64,000 nt of DNA from Aphrocallistes beatrix (taxonomy: Eukaryota > Porifera > Hexactinellida > Sceptrulophora > Aphrocallistidae): contig OY725494.1 of NCBI GenBank assembly GCA_963281255.1, positions 1,005,934 through 1,069,933 of the forward strand, read 5' to 3'. The notes under the pieces were generated by a model. It ran no database searches. It was not told the DNA's origin and saw nothing but the letters and a program-made list of their open reading frames with translations. Of the stretch, positions 55,431 through 64,000 are shown piece after piece. A program made the position numbers and the translations under genes. Numbering within the stretch: position 1 is the stretch's first letter; each line of letters opens with the position of its first letter.

Positions 55431-55996
55431 ATCCTTACTATTAAAACTCGATTAATGTATATATATATATCTGTAACGAATTGATTGAAGAAACTGCGGG
55501 TCATAGATAGCTAATTTTTGGCATGTGGGAGTCTTTTGGCTATGGCTCCATTAAGTTCTGAGCTCAGAGCAAAATGTCGACTCATCATGGAAATATGACG
55601 TCATTGTCACATTTTAAAAAGTTAAGCAATACAGTTATTCGAGCATAACTCAGTCATTATAGGAGATAGAAGGCTGAGATTTTAATAGATTCTGTATACT
55701 AACATATCTCACATATGTGCTATCGTCAAAAAATGATGACTCATCACTTTGTTATGACGTCATCATTACTCATCAAAATTTAAAAATCGACAAATTTGGT
55801 GATTTTCCGTGCGATATAGATTATAATATTAGGACAGACGTATTTAGAGATGTTATCTCCCATATAATTAATCAATGATGACCACAGGCGACCGAAGGGA
55901 GCCTCCGGCGGACACAAAGTGTCTGCCAGCCGCGGAGCGCAAGCAAGCGAAGTGCGCTTGAATATATATATACATTAATCGAGTTTTAATAGTAAG
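55431..55996 (-). repeat. Repeat family B copy with both outer inverted arms
   Basis: Left arm TCCTTACTATTAAAACTCG, right arm CGAGTTTTAATAGTAAG. This shows that the outer arms form a terminal inverted repeat around the core. Two TGACGTCA sites. Confidence 0.85.
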
Positions 55997-56018
55997 TATA
56001 TATGTGTATATATATCTC

Positions 56019-56493
56019 TCTGTAACGAATTGATTGAAGAAACTGCCAGGCGGAGAAAGCTGATTTTTGACATGTGAGGGTCTTCTGAATATGGCTCCAG
56101 GAAGTTCTGAGTTCAGACCAAATGTCGGCTCATCATGGAATTATGACGTCATTGTCACCTTTTTTTATAATTAGAAATTTCAGTTTTTCGACCATAACTC
56201 AGCCATTTTAAGTGATAGAAGGCTGAAATTTTAATAGAAAGTGTATATTAATATACCTCACATATGATGTAACTATCATCAAAAAATGATGACTCATCAC
56301 TCTGTGATGACGTCATTATTGCACATAAAAATTTTAAAAATTGACAAATCGGTGATTTTCCGAGCGATATCGATTATAATAGTAGGACAGACGTAATTAG
56401 AGATGTTATCTCCCTTATAATTAATCAATGTGACCCCAGGCGCACACAAAGTGTCTGCCAGCCGCGCAGCGCAAGCAAGCGAAGCGCGCTTGT
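56019..56493 (-). repeat. Repeat family B copy (TRP intron 3)
   Basis: Core without outer arms; two TGACGTCA and one TGACTCA. Directly followed by family A, as at 52585-53979. Confidence 0.82.
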
Positions 56494-57172
56494 CTTAATA
56501 TTAAAACGCTGGGATTTTCTTTCGTTTTTCTTTTGTTTGATTACTAAGTATTCGAATTGATTGAAGAATTGGCAAGTCGTAGAGATGTGCAAATTGGCAT
56601 ATAGTTGTCAAATGATAAATCTACGATTAAAAAAATGTAAAACTATTTCCACATCTTTTCAATACAACATATATGGCTTCACTCTCACAATAGAAATCAG
56701 TAATGCCTACAATAGACTGTCACTGTTGTCATTACTTCAAAGCAATAACTTATATAGTTGTCTCAATTTAATATAGTGTATAGCAACAAAAAATGTTATG
56801 TGTGCACCATTTGAGGAATTTTGAATAATATGTTAGAGACTAGTTTCCAACGGTTGACATGCTGATAGTACTGATAGTAACGTCATCTAAAACAGTCTTT
56901 TCGTGAGATATTACTAATATTTTAACTATGAAAGTCATTAAATGATGTGTTGAAATTTTAATTCACAACATCCCACTCCATTCAATCGGATAGCTTCCAA
57001 CGGTTGACATGGGGTTTTCAGGGATGTAGATTTCGAATATCATATTTTCGAAGCTATTAGAGAAATTATTTGCTAGCTTGTGTTTAATATTTATATAGTG
57101 TAAACAAATTCCCCAAAATAGGCTAGATTGAGTAACTCCAAGCGCCCGCAGGGAGACTCTGCGGACACAAAT
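56494..57172 (-). repeat. Repeat family A copy (TRP intron 3)
   Basis: Reverse copy with an unrelated stretch at about 56870-56985; ends in a partial GC block (GACTCTGCGGACAC). Confidence 0.75.
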
Positions 57173-58023
57173 TAAAATATTAATAATATCTCACGAATAA
57201 GAAGAATTATAATTAAAAGTATGTTCAGGGTCGCGAACAGCCATTGGCTGTTAACAGTAATTTTCGTAAAAGTCTGGGTCGCTTATGATGAGCTACCTAC
57301 CATGAGGCAAAAAGTGTTATGTTATGTTATTTAATTTCCTTTTCGATTTGTAAGATATTGTATTTCCACTGATTTTCAAAGAAAAGGTCTTGAAATTACA
57401 GCAGTTTGCCTCTGTCTTTCAAAGCAATTACTGTCCAGACACCCTCAAATGTGGCTTCAAATCCAAGCGAGTAGAGTTATCGAGTATAGCCATTGTTCAA
57501 ATAAGTTCCATTGTGATTTCAAGATATCTTTTTCAATATAAGACAGTCTGTAGTTGTATATGAAATTAGTATTTAGCATTAATATCTCTGAAATATAATT
57601 TCGTTGTTGATAAGACTGATAATTATTAAATATGTCATAAATTACTAATGAATAAATAAGTTTAACTTGAACTGTATTTTCGAATCTCATGAATTGAAGT
57701 CAGCCAGTAACTATTAATAAATTATTCAATTCATTTTAACCTTATGCAAGTATGTATTTACTTTATAGCAGTAGCGGCGCGAGAGGCCAACTAGGATGTA
57801 ACAAATGTCATTCAAACACACAAGTTACTATGCATTCTGGTCGGCCGGCCATCACGATAAATTTAAGTTAGCACACTATAAACTAAAAACCGGTATCAAC
57901 TGTATGTTATGACATTCATGGAATTATGCCACAATATTCCGTGTTGAGGCACACTTCCATTCTGTCTGTGTGGGGGTTTCATATAAAAATTAGATTAGGG
58001 CAATTGTTGTTCTACTTCTATAC
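57173..58023. other. TRP intron 3, no feature seen
   Basis: AT-rich. The 77-codon reverse frame at 57457-57690 is not recognisable. Confidence 0.4.
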
Positions 58024-58356
58024 AGGGCCGGATCATGGGTTTATGGACCTATAGGCTGGGTAGAAATTAGGGCCCCCTTCTCCCTTCAACCAATATATGA
58101 ATCACAAAATAAGTGTATTGTAATGTTACTTCTATAATTATTATATATTTTGGCCAAAATTTATATAGTTGGTCCAAACTGTGTTTACAGAAAATGAACT
58201 ATCCTGGCTTTCACTTTGGCGAACTAATTACGCCATTGAAGTCTAATTCACGAAGAATGGCACTCTCAATGCGCATGAGAGATAGATGATTCAGTCGTTC
58301 ATCTTTCATTGTTGTGCGGATTTCATTCTTGACTCGTTTCAACGTTGAAAAGGATC
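58024..58356 (-). mobile_element. hAT element fragment with transposase C-terminus
   Basis: Starts with the hAT-like end CAGGGCCGGATCATGG. The reverse strand of 58190-58356 encodes SFSTLKRVKNEIRTTMKDER followed by LNHLSLMRIES, the hAT dimerisation block. The other end is lost. Confidence 0.75.
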
Positions 58357-58485
58357 TCTCCTAGGGATTCCAATCCCGGCCAAATTTCTCAATCCCGGGA
58401 TTTCGGGATTGATATTTTTCTAATCCCGGGATTCAAGATCTTTCCAATCCCGGGATCCCGGGATTTTTCGGGATTGTATCTTGCA
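58357..58485. repeat. AATCCCGGGAT-rich short repeat
   Basis: Five or more copies of AATCCCGGGAT or its variants in both orientations. Probably one end of a MITE. Confidence 0.6.
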
Positions 58486-58683
58486 GCAAAATTTATTTAA
58501 ATTTTAATTTGGAAAATTTAGAGAAGGAAGATATTGTTTATCTTTCCCCTCAATGCATGGTTGATGCTTGTTATCCAAATTAAGACATAATAGATTTCTA
58601 TTACCTGATGGATTTTTTGGCCTCCAGGTACTTTTTAAAAATTTACGCCTATGTTCATTGTATATACTTTTGTCATTTAATTA

Positions 58684-59226
58684 ATACAAGTGCGCTTCGC
58701 TTGCTTGCGTTGCTCAGCTGGCTGACTCTTTGTGTCCGCCGGAGGCGTCCTTTGGAAGCCTAGGCTCCACATTAGTTAATTATAAGGTAGATAACATCTC
58801 TAAATACTTCTGTTATAATCGAAATCACTCACGACTTGCTGTTACGTATAATCGATATCACTCGAAGAATCACCAAATTTGTCAATTTTTCATTTTTGAT
58901 GCATAAAGATGACGTCATAACAGAATTATGTGTTATCATTCTTTAGTGATAGTTGTATCATATGTGAAGAATATTAATATACATATTCGATCAAAATTTC
59001 AGGCTCTTCTATCACCAAATGACTGAGGTATAGTCAAAAACTGAAATTTCTAGTTATAAAAAGGTGGCAATGACGTAATAATTCCATGATGAGTCGACAT
59101 TTTTGGTATGAGGTCAGAAATTGTGGTGGTGTCATAACCAAAATCGCGCAGCCGCGCAGCGCAAGCAAGCGAAGCGCGCTTTTATATGTACATATATACA
59201 TATTAATCGAGTTTTAATAGTAAGGA
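58684..59226. repeat. Family B copy with the GC head at both ends
   Basis: Begins ACAAGTGCGCTTCGC (forward head) yet closes with GCCGCGCAGCGCAAGC then GCGCGCTT (reverse head) and the outer arm CGAGTTTTAATAGTAAGG. One intact TGACGTCA. Likely a recombinant of two copies. Confidence 0.75.
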
Positions 59227-59499
59227 TTGTTAATTTTTTACATGAAGTCACTTCATAGATTATTTGCCATCATATAGATACATGTCCTTGTACCTTATTC
59301 TTTTGTATTCATACTCGCCAAATGTCCCGTTTTTGGTGGGACGTCCCGCTTTTTTGGGAATTGTTGAAAGTACTTGTAATTTCCCGCGAAAAGTCCCCAA
59401 AGTGTAATTGTCTCGCTTTTCAGTGTGTTGGACTAATACAAATATACTATGCCCTGCTAGAATACGATTTATATCCTGCTTTTTCCATGCAGTGATTGG

Positions 59500-59988
59500 C
59501 AGGGCCGGTCCATGAGTCGGGTTCTAAATCCGCCGCCCTAAGCAAATTTGAAGCCGTGCCGCCCTCCAAATAATCGAATACATGTCCTAAAAATAATATT
59601 TTGAAAAAAGACTAAATGAAGTGTAGGTAGTAAAGTTATAACCATTGGCGCAAAGTACGGTGGTGCAGGTGGTGCAAGTGCACCACTGACACTCTGAAAT
59701 AAAAGTGTCGGTGGTGAAAGGAAAAGTTTTCAAAAAATATCTGTTGAAATGACGAGGCATAACAAGAAATCTAAAGTTTGTCTATATTGTGTGTATAACA
59801 TGGATTAATAGTGTTGATGAAACCGACAGATTCATTACTAGATCGATATTGTAACTAATATATTTAATTCACTACTAGTATGGCAGGAACGAAGGTTAAA
59901 ATTACCTTTTTCGATGTTGCACTATCAACTACTACATACGTACTATGTATATACAATATGACATATCCTTACTATTAAAACTCGATTA

Positions 59989-60020
<32 letters not shown>

Positions 60021-61271
60021 CTGTAACGAATTGATTGAAGGAACTGCCGGTCATAGAAAGCTAATTTTTGGCAAGTGGGAGTCTTTTGGCCATGGCTCCA
60101 GTAAGTTCTGAGCTCAGAGCAAAATGTCGACTCATCATGGAATTATGACGTCATTGTCACATTTTTAAAAGTTAAGCAACACAGTTATTCGAGCATAACT
60201 CAGCCATTATAGGAGATAGAAAGCTGAAATTTTAATAGAATCTGTATACTAACATACCTCACATTTGATACGACTATCATCAAAAAATGATGACTCATCA
60301 CTTTGTTATGACGTCATCATTACGCATCAAAAAATTTTAAATTGACAAATTTGGTGATTTTTCGAGTGATATCTATTTTAAAACTAAGATGGACATATTT
60401 AGAGATGATATCTCCCTAATAATTAACCAATGTCACCTCCAGGCAACCGAAGGGTGCCTCCGGCGGACACGAAGTGTCCGCCAGCCGCGCAGCGCAAGCA
60501 AGCGAAGCGCGCTTGTAGTTTAGAAAGTGTAGTAACGAACTGAGAATTTTAAAGGTATTGGTCCTATAAAATAGCTGTATTGAGGTGCACCACTGGCACT
60601 TTTGATAACAAGTCAAAAGTTTGCGCCTATGGTTATAACAGTAATCTAAGTATCAAAATCTACTTTTCTAGCTTTAGTTTTAGCAAACTCCGTCACTAGT
60701 TTCTTAAGATCTAGCTTTTGCGCTATTTCATGTTCAACAGATATTGTTGACAAGCCCACAAGTCTTTCCTGTATCAGCCCGCGCACCAAGGGGTGAGTGA
60801 TATTTGGGAAATATTTATGAGGGAGCGGGAAAATGGCCCATATCAGGTGCTATCTCCATGTTCATAATACATTAGGTTGGACGAAATTTGAACTATGCAT
60901 ACTTAGGATGTGGGATGCCTAACTCTAGATGAAGCCCTGATTGGAACCTGCAAACCGGGGAAGTTACGGCCCTGCTAAATTCTAAAAACAAACAAAACAT
61001 TGAGTACTTGGAATTTACGAGGAAAAAATATTTAGAGAATTGGGCCATTTAGTTTACGGATTATAAAATCAAATTGGGTGAAATATAAGTCTAATTGATG
61101 TGTATTTTGGATTATGGGTGTGGGATAATCAGAGGATGAGCATTTTCAATTTACATAAGCAAGTGATCGTTGTGTGTCTTCAATTGTTCACTCAGTTTAC
61201 AAATATGCCGCCCCCTAAATTGTGCCGCCCTAGGCGACTGCCTAGTTCGCCTAGTGGAAGGACCGGCCCTG
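59500..61271. mobile_element. hAT-type element, perfect 8-bp TSD, 49 bp before exon 4
   Basis: Ends CAGGGCCGGTCC and GGACCGGCCCTG. GTGATTGG at 59492-59499 and 61272-61279. 1.77 kb including a nested family B copy (59966-60516). No transposase left. Interior words such as GCCGCCCTA occur near both ends. Confidence 0.9.
59966..60516 (-). repeat. Repeat family B copy nested in the hAT element
   Basis: Outer arm TCCTTACTATTAAAACTCG, long TA run, two TGACGTCA sites, one TGACTCA, standard GC end. Confidence 0.85.
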
Positions 61272-61320
61272 GTGATTGGCATGTATATGTTTTGTATTTT
61301 AAATCCCCATTATGCAATAG

Positions 61321-61734
61321 GGAAAACAGCCCTTTTCTGTGCTGCAGAAGAAGGCTGGCACAACCTCATCCTTATCCTAGTGAATGCAGGCGAGAGCATA
61401 GAAGAGAAAGACAACTCTGGGGAAACACCACTTATAGCAGCAACCAAGAATGGATTCTCTCAGACGATGAAAATACTACAAGAGCTAGGTGCTTATATTT
61501 CTAATCGAGATAAACTTGGTAGAAATGCACTGGAATATGCATTATTATGTGATGAAAGAACAATTCAAGATGAAGAAGTATTTGATAAGATTCTATCTGT
61601 CATGCTCAATTCTCAATCCAAAGATATTGCTCTATCTCATCTCCCAAATCTGTTAGGGAAATACTCTCGACTAAAATTAAAACAGAGCATCGTTTCATTG
61701 TTTAAGAGAATTCCTATGCAAAGAGCGAGGAAAG
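61321..61734 (+). CDS. TRP-type channel, exon 4 (ankyrin repeats and linker)
   Basis: 138 codons, phase 1 on both sides. Reads KTALFCAAEEGWHNLILILV, GETPLIAATKNGFSQTMKIL, RNALEYALLC, then a charged linker ending LFKRIPMQRARKG. With exons 2-3 this gives roughly seven ankyrin-like units. Acceptor GCAATAG|GG, donor AAAG|GTAAGC. Confidence 0.88.
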
Positions 61735-62603
61735 GTAAGCGATAATGTATATTATAACTTATATATTAAAACTGTGTTGCTGTCCCATGATTCCGAGATC
61801 CAGTAAATATATTTGACTTCCCACTTCCCGGGAAATACCCCATTTCCCGCCTGGGAAAAAATCGACTGTAATTAATTGATATATGATATGCAAATAATGC
61901 AATGATCTTGTTTGCCTCTAGTAGATTAGTAATTGAAATTGGTTTCATTGCATTCTTCAATGATTACTAAGTTTTTAGTGCATAATCAGGAAATTTAGAT
62001 AGTGAAGACATTTATAGTTGACAATAGTCAACTGAAGTCAGGGCCTACGAGAGGGAGGCAGTCGGGGCACTGCCCCGGTCTCCAGAGGCTGTTATGTTTT
62101 GAATTATTTTAAAAGGATTCATTCAGGAAATGAAATATTCTTCCCTTCCCAAAAAATGTATTTTCCAGTTTTATCTCGCTAAATTTCTTCAAGGAATGGG
62201 GAGCTGAAGCCGCACATATTTTTTTTTCATATACAGGGTTTCTCTAGCTACCCCAAGTGGAACTCAATATCAATCCCCTCCTCCCCCAACTTTTAAAATC
62301 GAGTTTTACCACCATTAACCATAACTGGCAACAGTCAGTCCTATAGTTCTATATAGGGTGCGAGCGGGAGCGCAAGTTCAGCACTCCCGATCGTCTCTCG
62401 CGCTCTCGGCGAGATCCAAAACCTATGCTCTGGTTATTACTGATATTCACCCTCCAAGAAAAGTACTTTTAAGGAACTCCCAAAGCGAATATTTATTTTG
62501 AAGTGTGCCCATCTTAAAGTTCTTAATATTGATTGTCATACAACTAACGTTTGAATAGTTTTTAGTTAATAGCCTTTTAATAACATTACCTTTTCTAAAA
62601 TAG
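61735..62603. other. TRP intron 4
   Basis: Contains an hAT-like scrap starting CAGGGCCTACGAGAGG near 62039 and no other feature. Confidence 0.45.
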
Positions 62604-63595
62604 TTATAATTTACTCAAAGTATCTTGAGAGTGACAAGCAAGGCTTTACACCAGACCAAGATGAATTCCAGCACCGGTCAGTCACTGCGCTTCAAATGAT
62701 CGCCGACACTGGAGAGGAGGATTTCGCATTCCATCCTTCCATTAGAATTATTGTGGATAAGAAGATGCAGAGAATCGGATACTATTTGTTATCGCTCGAA
62801 ATAGCATATTTCTTATTCTTCTTATTCTGTCTGGGTTTCATTTTCATCACAGCGGCTGGGTCTCCAGACCCCCATACCTATAATTCTACAATTGACTATA
62901 TGCGTGGTTGTTTCGAAGTTATAGCAGCCATATCCTGGATTATTTATGTATTTGCATATGTATTGGGGGTTGTTTCAGAGGTGACTCGGGTCTATCAAAA
63001 GGCACTTGTGACTTCGAATTGTGAGAAAAAGTTGAAGAAAGAAACCTCAATTAATAGAATATTTTTAAGAACTGTACAATCGCTCAGTAGAGATACATAC
63101 AACTATTTCAGCATTCTATTTGTCATTTGTTTGTTCCTAGTTCTGCCTTTGAGAATTATAGTGAGTCCTGCTCAATGGATTTTCGCTGCCTCTGCTGTTG
63201 TATTCGGGTTTCTACGAACACTAAAAGTTATCCGATTGTTGCCTGGATTAGGAACTTATGTCCATACTATCACTCTTATCATGTTCTATGATGTGCCTAA
63301 GTTTCTCGTTGTTTGTTTCATGGTTATCATAGTATTCAGTGAATGCTTTTACCTATCCCTTCGTGCCCCATATGGTAATTCGGTTGATAGCTTGAGTACT
63401 GAGCAATTAGGTGAAGAAGGTCTTTTTGATACTTACTACTGGACCATTCTTCTTTTCTTGCGAATGCTTCTGCAAGGTGAAAATATTTTAGAACACAATT
63501 ACCTTTCTAATCATTTGAACTGGCTCAGTGCTCTAATATACCTGTCTAGTCTGATGTTGATTATTCTGATCCTACTCAATATATTCATTGCTCAG
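62604..63595 (+). CDS. TRP-type cation channel, exon 5 (membrane domain; gene continues past the window)
   Basis: 330 codons in frame with exon 4 (phase 1 in, 0 out), read through the acceptor AAAATAG|TT. Encodes a pre-S1 linker (TPDQDEFQHRSVTALQMIAD), S1 (YYLLSLEIAYFLFFLFCLGF), S2, S3, an S4-like segment with few charges (FLRTLKVIRLLPGLG), S5 (FLVVCFMVIIVFSECFYL), a pore helix and loop (YYWTILLFLRMLLQGEN) and S6 ending LNIFIAQ, where TRP channels have NLLIA. With the N-terminal ankyrins this resembles TRPA/TRPV/TRPN-type channels in the plasma membrane. I cannot assign a subfamily: the pore lacks the usual GxG/GMG signature. The C-terminal TRP helix must lie beyond 63595. Five exons give 648 codons so far. 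Confidence 0.85.
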
Positions 63596-64000
63596 GTGAG
63601 TTAAATAATTAATTGTTGCTGATTTAGCCAATATTTCTTATTATTTGTGTGGATTATGGTGTGTATCATAAGCACAACGAGTACATGAATATTTGGCATT
63701 TCCTAAAACTTGAGCAGATTCTGAAAAAAAATAATACATAGAATCATAGCCTACTATAATAAGGCCTCAGAGTAACTTGCGAATTTGGCACTAGGGATGC
63801 AGTAGAAGATGGTTGAAGAAATACATGAGCTGCCTTAAATCACTAACAAAGCACAATAGAGCTTAGGAATGTATTACCAGCATATATAAATATGGTGTCA
63901 AAGCACCCATATCCGTTGTTAAAATTTAGATTAGTCATCAAATGATTGCGCAACAGGCTATATTTGAGTCAAATTTAGTGATTTTCAGAGGTCGTTTAAG
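63596..64000. other. Start of TRP intron 5
   Basis: Follows the donor CAG|GTGAGT. No exon or repeat recognised before the window ends. Confidence 0.5.

Overview
The window looks like AT-rich, intron-bearing DNA from an animal, and probably an early-branching one such as a sponge. That lineage call is an inference. It rests on animal-type genes (a TOLLIP with C2 and CUE domains, an ankyrin/TRP channel, a kinesin-3 tail with a CAP-Gly domain, a DED-NACHT-LRR receptor relic, a Maf-like bZIP), on GT-AG introns as short as 46 bp, and on a very dense load of small DNA transposons. A run of 200 N at 39148-39347 is an assembly gap.

Layout. 0-5 kb holds mostly transposon relics. 4.2-17.1 kb is an array of broken minus-strand copies of one multi-pass membrane protein gene. 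The array is interrupted by an almost intact 3.95 kb DNA transposon (5204-9154), several hAT and TA-flanked MITEs, and a family A repeat. The transposon's 769-residue transposase has a RAG1-like N-terminal cysteine region. 17.9-21.4 kb holds two intact single-exon genes transcribed away from each other. They encode seven-helix proteins of GPCR-like topology that I cannot assign to a family. 24.2-24.5 kb is a SINE with Pol III boxes fused to a hammerhead-ribozyme-like motif. 27.5 kb has a small bZIP gene. 30.8-32.1 kb is a kinesin-3 pseudogene and 32.8-33.6 kb is TOLLIP.

34.5-43.2 kb holds a ubiquitin-like first exon, a two-ORF Penelope-like retroelement (35.6-39.1 kb, cut by the gap) and a six-exon plus-strand gene of unknown function. 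43.8-47.3 kb is a minus-strand NLR pseudogene whose leucine-rich half is still open. 49.7-63.6 kb is the 5' part of a TRP-type channel gene: five exons join in phase, and the gene runs off the right edge. Its introns hold most copies of repeat family B (each with CRE and AP-1 sites) and some of family A (each with forkhead-type sites).

No bacterial-style operons, rRNA, CRISPR arrays or convincing standalone tRNA genes were seen. Much of the window is transposon-derived. The biology most worth following is the seven-helix receptor-like family, the RAG1-N-like transposon, the ribozyme-bearing SINE, and the bZIP-site-loaded repeats inside the TRP gene.
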